Notes: generated by a model from the letters alone, not told the origin. A DNA stretch of 64,000 nucleotides from Streptomyces lydicus (GCF_000717345.1 NZ_JNZA01000005.1:62001-126000), one strand, 5' to 3'. Positions 46,833 to 55,468 are shown, counted from the stretch's first letter. Made by a program: numbers and translations.

Positions 46833-48188
46833 TTAGGCGAGGGCCTCGCGGGCGCGGCGGGCGAGATCGGCGGCACCGGGGACGCGACGGCGCTGGTAGA
46901 CCGCGAGGGTGGAGCGGATCGAGGTGATCGCTTTGCGGGTGCGGTCGGAGGTCATGCCTTCCATGAGCACGAGGGCCTGGGTCCAAGCGGCGACCGCTTC
47001 ATCAGCTCGGGTCTGGGCGGCAAGGCTGTCGCCGAGGTCGGCGTAGGTGAGGGCGTGGACGCGCTTGTACTTGTCGGGGTCCCAGCGGGTGAGGGCGTCC
47101 CGGTGCTGCTGTTCGGTGCCGATGTGGTCGGCGAGGTCAGTGAGGGTGCGGGCGGTGTGGCTGGCCACGGTGCCGGCAGCCGGGCCGCTGACGCGGGAGT
47201 AGCTGGGCTGGGTGCCGTCGTCCCGTAGGAGGGCGTCTTCGGCAGCGAGGAGGGCACGTGCTGCTGCCGGGTTCTCGTCGGTGGCCGCGTAGGCGCGGGC
47301 GTGGGTGATGTGGAGGAGAGCCTCGGTCTGGCCGTCGACGTGGCCGAGGCCGCGTCGCAGGGCGCCTTCGACGAGGTCGACGCAGTGGTGGGGCAGCTTG
47401 AGGCTCAGGGCCTGGTGGGCGAGGGCGCGCATCATCCAGGCCGCGTGACCTTGGGGGTCGGCTTCGCAGGCGAGCTGGTAGCCGACTTGGTAGTAGCGCT
47501 GGGCCGCGCCCTCGTGGCCCAGGTCGTGGTGCTTCCACCCGGCGAGGTAGGCGAGTTCGGCGACGGCGCCGAAGGCGGCGCGGCGTAACGGCTCCGAGGG
47601 GAAGCGTCCGCGGAGCATCGGGGCGGCGGTGTCGGCGAGGTACGCGGTGACGGTGGTCAGACCGTGCCCGCCGCCGAGACGCTCGTCGGCGGCGCTGAAG
47701 GCCGCGGTGATCTGGCGTACGACGTCCACGTCCTCCGCGCCGACCACGGATGTGCCGGTGCGGGCTCGGAGCATGCGGGCGGCGGCCTCGTGGTCGTAGC
47801 CGAGCGGCATGGCGACGCCGGCGGTGGTGAAGGCCGCGATGGAGAGGAAACGTCGGCGCTCGACGTCGGCGCGGCCCAGGTCGGTGACGGCGAGGACGGG
47901 GTCGGATTCCGCCGGCTCTTCGGCCTCGCCAGCGCGTAGGCCGATCTCGGTCTGGGTGATCGTTCGTCCCTCTCGGCGGGACAGCGCTTCGGCGAGGTAT
48001 TGGCCTACCCGGCCCGAGGGGCTGCGGGTGCCGTTCACCCAGTGCGAGATGGCCGACTTGTTGGTCTGGAGGATCTCGCCGTTCTCGGCGGCGATGCGCC
48101 GCACGTCTCGGGCGAGGGCCTCGTAGGTGCAGCCGACCGCGTCGATGACTTCGCGCAGAAGGAAGTTGGGGGCTCTCTGCGCCGCCAC
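46833..48188 (-). CDS. XRE-type helix-turn-helix regulator with TPR-like repeats
   Basis: The 451-aa protein has an N-terminal DNA-binding region (about 1-75: LLREVIDAVGCTYEALARDV, KSAISHWVNGTRSP) and a long helical repeat region of about 35-residue units rich in Ala and Leu, as in actinobacterial TPR regulators that bind peptides or partner proteins. The GTG start at 48188 has GGAGGCGAAC upstream. It is divergent from the 249-aa gene across 222 bases and co-oriented with the NUDIX gene, so it may control the whole cargo set. Confidence 0.88.
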   Translation of the reverse strand: MAAQRAPNFLLREVIDAVGCTYEALARDVRRIAAENGEILQTNKSAISHWVNGTRSPSGRVGQYLAEALSRREGRTITQTEIGLRAGEAEEPAESDPVLAVTDLGRADVERRRFLSIAAFTTAGVAMPLGYDHEAAARMLRARTGTSVVGAEDVDVVRQITAAFSAADERLGGGHGLTTVTAYLADTAAPMLRGRFPSEPLRRAAFGAVAELAYLAGWKHHDLGHEGAAQRYYQVGYQLACEADPQGHAAWMMRALAHQALSLKLPHHCVDLVEGALRRGLGHVDGQTEALLHITHARAYAATDENPAAARALLAAEDALLRDDGTQPSYSRVSGPAAGTVASHTARTLTDLADHIGTEQQHRDALTRWDPDKYKRVHALTYADLGDSLAAQTRADEAVAAWTQALVLMEGMTSDRTRKAITSIRSTLAVYQRRRVPGAADLARRAREALA

Positions 48189-48410
48189 GTTCGCCTCCGC
48201 TCCGGAGCTGTAAACCGCGTATACCGCTTCAACTGCCTTCCACCGTACCCACTGAGCGTGACCACCGGTTCACTTATCAGCAGCCGCCCGGAACGGCGCG
48301 ACCGTGATCCAGGCTCCCCCTTGGTCCGGGCGGCTCCCCGAAGTTCCGTACGCCCACACCGGCTTCGGGCATTCCTGTGCCCGGACCGGACGATCAGAGA
48401 CGGAGACACG

Positions 48411-49160
48411 GTGACCACCATCGACACCACGGCCATCACGGTCGAGCTGCCCGAGGCGTTCGACCCGCGCTGGAGCCGACTGCCCGGCATCCAGGTCAAC
48501 GGCCGGCGCATCACCATCGACCCGGCCGAGTACTTCTTCCGCTTCGAGTCGAGCACGTGGCTCGTCGCCGACTGGGAGCTGGTCAAGGCCCAGCTCCTGG
48601 ACGTGGACGAGACGACCGAGAGCGCGGTCGAGCAGCTCGCGCTCGACTTCATCAAGCACCACGGCGGGTCCACCTCGGACGCCGCTCGCGTACTGACCAC
48701 CGCGTACGAGGTGTACGCCTACCTCTTCCGCGATGAGCACCTGGCCGGTCTCGGGCTCCCGCAGATCACCGCTGACCACCTGCGGATGCTCCGCGAGGCA
48801 GCCACGCTCATGGCGCTCAACAAGGTCGAACTGGACGGTCACATCTCCAACGTCGGCCCGTGCTGGTTCTTCCCCGCCGCCACCTCCGTCGTCTTCGACC
48901 TGGACGACGACATGGGCGGGATGCTCGATGAGGTCTACCACGGCGGCTGGTTCAACGAGCACCGCCGGATCGAGTCCATCAAGGCCCACGCCGCGCTGGG
49001 TGGACGCCTGGTGCACGGCTGCCAGTCCGTGCCGGACCAGACCGGTGGTGTCGTCGCGCCCTACGGCGCCTTGATGGCGAACTTCCGTGACGACCTCGCC
49101 GCGTTCAAGGCGGGCTGGATCGCGCAGGTCTACGCCCGCCGCGTGAACCCCGCCGCATAA
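48411..49160 (+). CDS. Unrecognised 249-aa protein in the element cargo
   Basis: The GTG at 48411 (GGAGACACG upstream) gives 249 aa beginning VTTIDTTAITVELPEAF; the frame stays open upstream through the regulator gene's 5' end, which I treat as shadow. The protein is soluble and mixed alpha/beta, with aromatic-rich patches (EYFFRFESSTWLVADWELV, GPCWFFPAATSVVFDLDDDMGG) and no signal or membrane helix. The conserved-looking acidic DLDDDMGG and CWFF stretches could form an active site. I recognise no family. It heads a plus-strand series of four genes likely expressed together, under divergent control with the XRE-TPR regulator. Confidence 0.72.
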   Translation: MTTIDTTAITVELPEAFDPRWSRLPGIQVNGRRITIDPAEYFFRFESSTWLVADWELVKAQLLDVDETTESAVEQLALDFIKHHGGSTSDAARVLTTAYEVYAYLFRDEHLAGLGLPQITADHLRMLREAATLMALNKVELDGHISNVGPCWFFPAATSVVFDLDDDMGGMLDEVYHGGWFNEHRRIESIKAHAALGGRLVHGCQSVPDQTGGVVAPYGALMANFRDDLAAFKAGWIAQVYARRVNPAA

Positions 49161-49237
49161 CCCTCACCCGATCAGGTTCCGGGGCGGGCCGGCCCCACTT
49201 GCCCGCCCTGGACGCCTCCAACCGACCGGAGCCCCCG

Positions 49238-50149
49238 ATGAGCCCGAACCCCAGCGCCGAACTCCTCGACAACCTGATCACCGTGATCGGTCAGGCCGCC
49301 GCCGTACGGGAGGAGGTCCGCGTGTGGTCGATGTCCGGAGTCGAGCGCGTGGCCTTCCCTGACGGCTCCACGGCCATCTTCAAGTACGCCAAGAAACCGT
49401 TCGACAGCGAGGATCAGGCCCTCCACCTGGCCCACACCCTCGGCGTTCCCGTCCCCCAGGTCCACGCATCCGCCGTTCTGGACGGCTGGCTCGGCATGCT
49501 CATGGAGGACCTCGGACCGTCCGTGCGCGAGGCCGATGACCTGGACGGCGTCGCCGCAGCCGTGGTCCTGCACGGCACCCGTGCGGCTCCTCCCTTGCCC
49601 GTCCTGGACCGGGAGCGGCTGCGTATGCTGCCGGCCCGGGCATTGGAGCACCTCGGACGGCTGCGCAAGGCCGACCGGTGGCAGGAAGCCGACGACGTCG
49701 AGGACACGCTCGACCGGGTTGGCCAGGCAGCCGAAGACCGCTCGGCCGGAGCGACGCTGGCGCCGTTCGGCTGGGTGCACTCCGAGTTTCACCCCACCAG
49801 CCTCCACCTCGGCAAGCGCGGGTGGCGACTGCTCGACTTCGCCCGCGCCTTCACCGGCCCCGGTCTGCTCGACCTCGCCAGCTGGCACGGCACCATCGAG
49901 CCCCCGCACCCTGTGCGCCTGCGCGTGTTCCTGGAGCAGTACGTCACCGCCGGCGGAACCCCCGACGCCCTCGCCCCACGCGGCGGGCTCGCCGCCGAGA
50001 ACTGGGCCCTGGGCTGGCACCGCATGTGGGCCGTCGAGTGGTTCATGGAGCAGGCCATCCGCTGGATCGACGACCCGGCCACCGACCCTGCCTACATCAA
50101 GGTCGTCCGACGCCACCTCAGCGATGTCCTCCACCTTCTGGAGATCTGA
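49238..50149 (+). CDS. Aminoglycoside phosphotransferase-like kinase with altered catalytic residues
   Basis: The 303-aa protein has the APH/choline kinase outline: a small N-lobe with AIFKYAKK (likely nucleotide lysine Lys49), then the C-lobe with VHSEFHPTSLHL (180-191) and LLDFARAF (198-205). In typical enzymes the catalytic loop is HGDxxxxN; here it is His181-Ser-Glu183 with Ser188 in place of Asn. Asp200 of the metal-binding motif remains. It may be a weak or repurposed kinase, not necessarily a resistance enzyme. The methyltransferase gene follows after one base. Confidence 0.8.
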   Translation: MSPNPSAELLDNLITVIGQAAAVREEVRVWSMSGVERVAFPDGSTAIFKYAKKPFDSEDQALHLAHTLGVPVPQVHASAVLDGWLGMLMEDLGPSVREADDLDGVAAAVVLHGTRAAPPLPVLDRERLRMLPARALEHLGRLRKADRWQEADDVEDTLDRVGQAAEDRSAGATLAPFGWVHSEFHPTSLHLGKRGWRLLDFARAFTGPGLLDLASWHGTIEPPHPVRLRVFLEQYVTAGGTPDALAPRGGLAAENWALGWHRMWAVEWFMEQAIRWIDDPATDPAYIKVVRRHLSDVLHLLEI

Positions 50150-50150
50150 C

Positions 50151-50843
50151 GTGCTCGCCCAGGCTTCCCCATGGCACGCCCACGCCCTTCAGCGCACCGC
50201 CGCCGGACTTGCCGAACCCCTCGCCGTACCCGCCCGGATGGAGTGGACCACGAGACCCGGTCAAGGGCCCGGCGCCGAGATCCTCGGCCCCGACCTGCAC
50301 GGCAAGCGACTCCTCGAACTCGGCTGCGGCCCCGGTCACAACGCCGCCCACCTCGCCACCCGCCACGGCGCCCACGTCACCGGCGTCGACTTGGTCGGCC
50401 TCCAGGTCCGCCGCGCCCGCTCCCACTACGGACGGCTGAACAACCTCACCTTCGTCGCCGGCCATGCCCTGCACTACCTGCACGCCTCCGACGAGCAGTT
50501 CGACGCGATCTACTCCGTCTTCGGCGCCGTCGGGCTTGTCGCCCCCGAACTCCTCCTCCCAGCCCTCGCCCAACGCCTCACGCCCGGCCGGGTACTCGCC
50601 TTCTCCGTCCCCCACCCGCAGCGCGGCGGCCGAAGCCCCGCCGCCGACGACCGGCCCCGCCGCGACCACGTCACTCTCCCCGACCGCACCCAGCTCCCCA
50701 TCGCTCGCTGGGAGTTCGCCACCGACCACTGGGATAAGCACCTCAGCCGGGCGGGCTTCTGGCTCACCGCGTCCCAGGAGTTCCACGACCCCCGCATGGG
50801 CCACTGGCCCACCACCTTGCTGATCCGCGCTCGCAGGCTCTGA
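50151..50843 (+). CDS. SAM-dependent class I methyltransferase
   Basis: The 230-aa product starts at a GTG one base after the kinase stop, implying coupled translation. Motif I is LLELGCGPGH (54-63), with an acidic end to the second strand in HVTGVDLVGLQ, and motif post-I in FDAIYSVFGAVG. The C-terminal region (LPIARWEFATDHWDKHLSRAGF) is typical of small-molecule methyltransferases of the UbiE/BioC fold. Substrate unknown; its tight pairing with a kinase-like gene suggests successive action on the same compound or RNA/protein partner. Confidence 0.87.
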   Translation: MLAQASPWHAHALQRTAAGLAEPLAVPARMEWTTRPGQGPGAEILGPDLHGKRLLELGCGPGHNAAHLATRHGAHVTGVDLVGLQVRRARSHYGRLNNLTFVAGHALHYLHASDEQFDAIYSVFGAVGLVAPELLLPALAQRLTPGRVLAFSVPHPQRGGRSPAADDRPRRDHVTLPDRTQLPIARWEFATDHWDKHLSRAGFWLTASQEFHDPRMGHWPTTLLIRARRL

Positions 50844-50877
50844 CAGCCATTCGCCCCGGCTTCCCCTGGAGGAACCG

Positions 50878-51456
50878 ATGCGCCCGCCCTGCCTGCTCCT
50901 TGACATCGACGGCGTCCTCATCCCCTTCCCCGACACAGACGGCTCGATCCCGGCCACCCACTCCCGCCACGACGTCGTTCCTACTGGCCGCAACGCCGAC
51001 AACCCGGTCACCGTCTGGCTCGACCCCGCCCATGGCCCCATGCTTATGGACGTGATCCGTACGGGGCTCGTCACGCCGCTCTGGTGCACGAGCTGGCGGC
51101 AGGACGCCACCACCCTGATCGGACCGCTTCTCGACCTCCCGCCTCTGCCGCACGTCGACCTGCCACATCCGCAGATCACCACCAGCCACCCCAACGGCTA
51201 CCTGTGGAAACGCGACCACGTCGACGCCTGGCTGGACGATGCCCCCGCGGTCTGGATCGACGACGACTTCACCGCCCTCGACCACTCCTGGGCCGCAGAG
51301 CGCACCGCCCACGGCGCGGCGACCCTCCTGATCCAACCTGACCCCCGTACCGGGCTCCAAGCAGAGCACCTGATCAAGGCCCGGACGTGGGTAGGGCGGC
51401 TGCTCACTGCGCGGACTGCTGCACCCGCTGCTCCGAACGAAACCGAAGCAGCCTGA
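50878..51456 (+). CDS. HAD-superfamily hydrolase-like protein
   Basis: The 192-aa protein begins MRPPCLLLDIDGVLIPF, in which Asp9 and Asp11 match HAD motif I (DxDG). WCTSWR fits the motif II position, and VWIDDDFTALD fits motif IV with paired acidic residues. No cap domain is evident. Members are phosphatases or nucleotidases. The ATG follows GGAGGAACCG, 34 bases after the methyltransferase. It is the last of the plus-strand cargo genes before a bidirectional terminator. Confidence 0.82.
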   Translation: MRPPCLLLDIDGVLIPFPDTDGSIPATHSRHDVVPTGRNADNPVTVWLDPAHGPMLMDVIRTGLVTPLWCTSWRQDATTLIGPLLDLPPLPHVDLPHPQITTSHPNGYLWKRDHVDAWLDDAPAVWIDDDFTALDHSWAAERTAHGAATLLIQPDPRTGLQAEHLIKARTWVGRLLTARTAAPAAPNETEAA

Positions 51457-51465
51457 CGCGAACCC

Positions 51466-51488
51466 GGGGGCAAAGGGCCGATGCCCCC
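51466..51488. terminator. Bidirectional hairpin between cargo and mobilization genes
   Basis: GGGGGCA (51466-51472) pairs with TGCCCCC (51482-51488) around nine bases, between convergent stops at 51456 and 51519. Confidence 0.6.
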
Positions 51489-51518
51489 GCCGCGACGTGG
51501 CGAGGGCATCTGGCCGGG

Positions 51519-52967
51519 TCAGCGGTGCCGACCGCGTTCTTCGGGCCTCATGGCCATTGGTGACGTGGCCGGAGGGTGCAATGTGGCAGTCGCGGACGAG
51601 GCGCCGCTGGTGGTGCGTCGTCCGCGAGCGGCTTGCGCCCGCTTGTTCGGTTGAGCAGTGATGCGCCAGTTGAGGACCTCGGCGGGGTGCTCGACGCTGT
51701 TGAGTTCTCGCTCTGATCCCACCTCTGCCAGGAGGCGTCGGGGATTGTGGCCGGCGGTCTCGGCGTAGGCGAGGGTTGTGGTCAGGGCGGCCCAAGCGGG
51801 GTCGGTGAGGATCCGGTCGGCGTGGTTGGGGAGGGTCGCGCGAACGTCCTGCTCGAAGCGGCGGGCGGTCGCGGCTCGCGGTGCGCGGCGGGCCAAGTCG
51901 GCCAGGACGGGTGAGGTGGCCTGCTGATAGCCCGCCTGAAGGTGGCGGAAGGCTTCCTCGGCCGCAGCGGCCTGCTGTTCGTGGCCGCGCTGCTCGTGCC
52001 ACTTGGCGGCGGCGCGGGCCAGATGAACGGTGGTGAAGAGCAGGGCGATGGCGAGCCCTCCCGGCTCGCTGGAGGCGTAGGCGAGTTCCTTGGCTGCCTT
52101 GCGCAAGGCGGTGGCGCCTTGGTGGTCGGCGCGGATGGCGGAGCGACGGGCGCGGTTGAACGCTTTGGCCGCCGCCCGCAGTTCTGCCCGGTGTGGGCTG
52201 GTCGTGGCGCTGGCGATGTTGTACAGGGCATCGCCGAAGGCGGCCAGGTAGCCCTGGGCGGCGGCATCGTCACCGGAGTCGAGGACGGAGTGCGCCGTGT
52301 GTATTGCGGTGGTGGCGTTCCTCCATGGCTCGGCAGGGTCCGCCGCATCCTGCGGGCGGTCGGCCACTTCCTGGTCGGGGAGGCGTTCGCGTAGACGGTT
52401 GATGGAGAGGTCAGGGGCGAGTTTCGAGCCGCCGTACCAGACGGGTTCGCCCGCCGCGTTGGTGTCGCCAGGTGCGGCGAGGCTGTAGCCGATCACGTCA
52501 CCAGTCTCTGGGCCGAGGCGAGTCTTGACCTTGATGCCGAGGGACTGGAGCACGGTGAAGTAGTCGGCTTCGTTGTGTACGGCGGCGACCGCGTACGCCT
52601 GCTCGCGCAGCCACTGCCGTGCCGTGACCGCCTGGCCCTGGCGCTCGGCCTTGGCGCGTTCGGCGCCGGTGGGGGTGCGAGGAGCGGTGAGGTAGCGGTC
52701 GCCGGGCGCGGTACGGACCGGACAGTGCCAGACATGCTGAGGTGGTTTCTTGCCACCCAGCTCGCGGGTGCGTAGGTCGACGTGGTGGTCGAGGCGCTTG
52801 GCGAGCTGGGAGTAGGTGGCCGCCGGGTCGCGGCCGGGGTCAGGGGCGCCGGCCATGTCCCAGGCGGCGACGATATGAGAGTCCGTGTGTTCGTCGCGTC
52901 GGCCGGGGCCGAAGAGGTAGACGATCAGTCCGCGGGAGTCGGAACCGGTGGAGACGTCAGGCACCAT
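51519..52967 (-). CDS. Relaxase/mobilization protein
   Basis: The 482-aa protein starts MVPDVSTGSDSRGLIVYLFGPGR, a beginning I associate with actinobacterial mobilization relaxases. It continues with EHTDSHIVAAWDM and, at about residues 78-92, HVWHCPVRTAPGDR, probably part of the metal-binding active site. The second half is helical and Ala-rich, likely for DNA or partner binding. Relaxases nick one strand at oriT and pilot it during conjugation. The gene overlaps the end of the mobC-like gene by 11 bases, forming a classical mobCA pair. The canonical three-histidine motif is not fully evident. Confidence 0.82.
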   Translation of the reverse strand: MVPDVSTGSDSRGLIVYLFGPGRRDEHTDSHIVAAWDMAGAPDPGRDPAATYSQLAKRLDHHVDLRTRELGGKKPPQHVWHCPVRTAPGDRYLTAPRTPTGAERAKAERQGQAVTARQWLREQAYAVAAVHNEADYFTVLQSLGIKVKTRLGPETGDVIGYSLAAPGDTNAAGEPVWYGGSKLAPDLSINRLRERLPDQEVADRPQDAADPAEPWRNATTAIHTAHSVLDSGDDAAAQGYLAAFGDALYNIASATTSPHRAELRAAAKAFNRARRSAIRADHQGATALRKAAKELAYASSEPGGLAIALLFTTVHLARAAAKWHEQRGHEQQAAAAEEAFRHLQAGYQQATSPVLADLARRAPRAATARRFEQDVRATLPNHADRILTDPAWAALTTTLAYAETAGHNPRRLLAEVGSERELNSVEHPAEVLNWRITAQPNKRAQAARGRRTTSGASSATATLHPPATSPMAMRPEERGRHR

Positions 52968-53667
52968 GAGCGGTGCCCTCTGCCAGGAGCTGGTCGATCA
53001 GTCGGTAGCTCTTCTCGGCTGATTGCTCGACGCATTCCAGCACGGCCTCGGCACGCTCGGGCACCGTTCCTCGGTGGATGGCTGCGGTGATCTGGTTGAG
53101 GTTGCCACCGATGCGGTTCAGCGCGACCGTGTGCGCCTCGACGGCCTCGATCAGCGGGCGGAGTGGATCGTCCTCCGGGCTGCCAACCAGCCCCGCCTTG
53201 CCAAGGGCGACGGCGAGGGCGGCGTCCCCGACGAATCCGGCGAACTTCTGCCCGCGCTGGTGAGCGGCGGCGCTGATCACGCGGACCGCGGTCCGCGTGA
53301 AGCGGATGGTCTTCTCCTGGTCGCGCTTTTCAACCGTGCGCTTGCGGTTCATCAGCGCGGGCAGGACGGGGGCGTCGAGATCCCGCCAGGAGGGCTGCTC
53401 GACGGGCGGTTGGACTTCGGCGGGCGGCTGAGTGATCGGGGCGACGGAATCTGCTGCGGGCAGGCAGCCGATCTCGGCTATGCCCTCCTCCGGCTCGTGC
53501 GCCCCCTGGCGCTCGGCCTTCTCCTCCGCCACCCCTGGGGCGGGGGCAAGCGCGGACGAAGCCTCGTTAGAGGCTCGTTCGCTCCAGCTTGCTGCTGATC
53601 GACAGGTCAGGCCGAAGAATCCCTTGCGGCGGCGGGTGGGGGCGTTGTCGGTGCTCGTTTCGGACAT
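52957..53667 (-). CDS. MobC-like relaxosome accessory protein
   Basis: The 236-aa protein has a non-conserved N-terminal half (about 1-105) and a C-terminal MobC domain. The core is KTIRFTRTAVRVISAAAHQRG, followed by the family hallmark LNRIGGNLNQITAAIHRGT, then a helical tail. MobC helps the relaxase open DNA at oriT. An initiator at MNRKRTVEK (about residue 107) would give just the domain; the upstream ATG with a GGAG site at 53667 is retained. The palindrome-rich region just upstream (53707-53828) is the obvious oriT candidate. Confidence 0.88.
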   Translation of the reverse strand: MSETSTDNAPTRRRKGFFGLTCRSAASWSERASNEASSALAPAPGVAEEKAERQGAHEPEEGIAEIGCLPAADSVAPITQPPAEVQPPVEQPSWRDLDAPVLPALMNRKRTVEKRDQEKTIRFTRTAVRVISAAAHQRGQKFAGFVGDAALAVALGKAGLVGSPEDDPLRPLIEAVEAHTVALNRIGGNLNQITAAIHRGTVPERAEAVLECVEQSAEKSYRLIDQLLAEGTAHGA

Positions 53668-53706
53668 GGTGGCGCTCCGGTGGTCGTGGGGTGGGGCTTC
53701 GTCACG

Positions 53707-53828
53707 TCCGTTGCATCCGTCCCGTAGCTGGTCAGGGTGGGTACGGAGGCGGGCGCCGGTACGGAGTGATCCGTATCGGCAAGGAACTCCGTCCCCGCGC
53801 TGACCTGCGCGGGGACGGATGCGACGGA
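53707..53828. other. Candidate origin of transfer (oriT): nested inverted repeats
   Basis: An outer 17-base inverted repeat (53707-53723 and 53812-53828, one mismatch) encloses a perfect 13-bp stem with TGACCT loop (53788-53800 and 53807-53819), a TACGGA-GTGA-TCCGTA palindrome near 53760, and repeated (G/A)TACGGAG. It lies directly upstream of the mobC-relaxase genes, the usual oriT position. The outer and inner repeats share bases, so they are alternative folds. Confidence 0.5.
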
Positions 53829-53845
53829 TTGATACGGAGCTGGTG

Positions 53846-55468
53846 TCAGCGAGTGGGCTTGGGGCTGGCAGGCCCGCCGGGCGGACCGATGGGCAGCATC
53901 CCGGTGGGAGGGGCGGGCAGCTTGCCGTGGGTTGGCCGTGCGAGCGCGGCCTCGTCGGCTGTGGGGGCCGGCTGGGAAGGGTCAGGGCAGTAGCGAGCCC
54001 AGGCGTCGAAGAACTGGTTACGGGCGTACGCCTTGGCCTGCCTGCCGTTCTCGAAACGGTGGTTGGCCGGGCTGATGCCGAAGTCGCGCAGCAGGTTGGC
54101 CAGGTGGTAGGCGTTCAGACCCTTGGTCCCGTACTCGGCCCACGGCCCCTCGGCGTCCTGGACGAGGGCGGCGAGCAGGTCCTGGCTGCGCAGAGCATCC
54201 TTGTTGCCCTCCTGCTCGAACACACGGCGGACGTCGCGCAGCAGCCGCGTCTTCAGCGTCGTCTGCTCGTCCTGGACCACCTCGTTGCGCGTCATCGCCA
54301 GGCAGGCGGCACGGGCCCGCGAGGGCCAGTGACCGCCGGCCAGGTCGGCGACGATCACCAGCGGCTCCCAGGTGTCGGCGGCGCGATCCTCGACCGGCAT
54401 CTTCGGAACCAAGCCCGCGGCGCTGCTCCGCAGCGGGGCCAGCCAGGCGGTCAGCCGGTCACGCAGAGCGTGCAGTTCGGGCAGCGAGTACCGCGAGCGG
54501 AATGGAGTGATCCGCTCGCCCGGCTTACGCTTCTGCATGCGGATGACGACCGCCCGGTCCATGATCGTGTCCGGTAGGTTGCCGATCCCGGCGAGCGCGG
54601 CCATGGCGAAGGTGGGAAACGCCGTCGGCTTGTGCTCTGGCCCGGAGATCCGCCAGGCGGGTCGGTTGCGCTGGTGCCCGGCGTTCAGCAGGCCGCGAAG
54701 GTCCTCCTTGTCGCCGGCCTTGGGGCCGAAGATGGTGTCGGCCTCGTCCACCAGCAGCGTCGGCGGGTTCTTGCCGATGACGCGGAACACCACCGCAGGC
54801 GACGTGTTCACCGTCATCATCGGCTGGTGCACGGTCTCATGGAGCACGTCCAGGACCCGGGACTTGCCGCACCCCTTGGTCGGCCCCACGACCGCCAGCC
54901 GTGGGGCGTGCTGGAGGGCAGGCTGGATGTGGGAGGCCGCCACCCACAGCGTGACCGCCGTCAGGGCCTCGTCGCTCGGCAGCACCGCGTACCGGCCGAT
55001 CGCCGCACGTAGGTCATCCAGCAGCGCGGCTCCTTCGTCGGCCGTCTCGCTGCTCGTACCGGCGCGGTCCCCGGTCCCCGATTCGCCGTCGGGGACCACG
55101 GTCCCCGCAGATGCGTGGGGACCGTGGCCCTCGCCATCTACTCGCAGCGCGCCGCGCTGGTCCGAGATTCGGGGACCGGGTTCGGGGACCGGCGGACCGA
55201 AAGTCTCCGCCCGGTCCCCGGCTTCCGCGCCGGCGGGACCGGTCCCCAAGGCGCTGACCTGCTCATATTCCGTGCGGGGGGAATTTCGGTCCCCGACCGG
55301 AACACCCGTCGAAGCATCACGGCTGGCGTGTGCAGCAGGGGACCGTGACTCCGTTCGGTCCCCGCTTCGGTCCCCGTTGCGCCAGGGGATGCCCTGGCCG
55401 GGGACCGCGGTGGTGGGCCAGACAACCTTGGATGTGTTCGAGGTGGCGGGGGACGTAAAGTCCTCCAT
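53846..55468 (-). CDS. DUF3631-type P-loop ATPase of the mobile element
   Basis: The 540-aa protein begins at MEDFTSPATS (ATG at 55468 with AGAGGA upstream). Residues 1-150 are low complexity. The ATPase region has Walker A VVGPTKGCGKSR and Walker B PTLLVDEAD, then sensor-like sequence and a DUF3631-like C-terminus (RAADTWEPLVIVADLAGG). Proteins of this kind occur on actinobacterial plasmids and integrated elements, where a replication or helicase-loading role is suspected. The DNA encoding the N-terminal region contains about 13 copies of GGGGACC/GGTCCCC. Confidence 0.83.
   Translation of the reverse strand: MEDFTSPATSNTSKVVWPTTAVPGQGIPWRNGDRSGDRTESRSPAAHASRDASTGVPVGDRNSPRTEYEQVSALGTGPAGAEAGDRAETFGPPVPEPGPRISDQRGALRVDGEGHGPHASAGTVVPDGESGTGDRAGTSSETADEGAALLDDLRAAIGRYAVLPSDEALTAVTLWVAASHIQPALQHAPRLAVVGPTKGCGKSRVLDVLHETVHQPMMTVNTSPAVVFRVIGKNPPTLLVDEADTIFGPKAGDKEDLRGLLNAGHQRNRPAWRISGPEHKPTAFPTFAMAALAGIGNLPDTIMDRAVVIRMQKRKPGERITPFRSRYSLPELHALRDRLTAWLAPLRSSAAGLVPKMPVEDRAADTWEPLVIVADLAGGHWPSRARAACLAMTRNEVVQDEQTTLKTRLLRDVRRVFEQEGNKDALRSQDLLAALVQDAEGPWAEYGTKGLNAYHLANLLRDFGISPANHRFENGRQAKAYARNQFFDAWARYCPDPSQPAPTADEAALARPTHGKLPAPPTGMLPIGPPGGPASPKPTR
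55066..55406. repeat. Cluster of GGGGACC/GGTCCCC motifs within the DUF3631 gene
   Basis: About 13 copies in both orientations occur in 340 bases, for example at 55066, 55073, 55091, 55100, 55117, 55171, 55184, 55213, 55241, 55288, 55338, 55357, 55369 and 55400. In the protein they appear as loosely repeated Gly-Asp-Arg. Such density suggests a protein-binding or origin function in DNA. Confidence 0.6.

Noticed and set aside
55066..55406. The GGGGACC cluster considered as a CRISPR-like array
   Set aside because: The copies are 7 bases long, irregularly spaced, in both orientations, and inside a coding frame.
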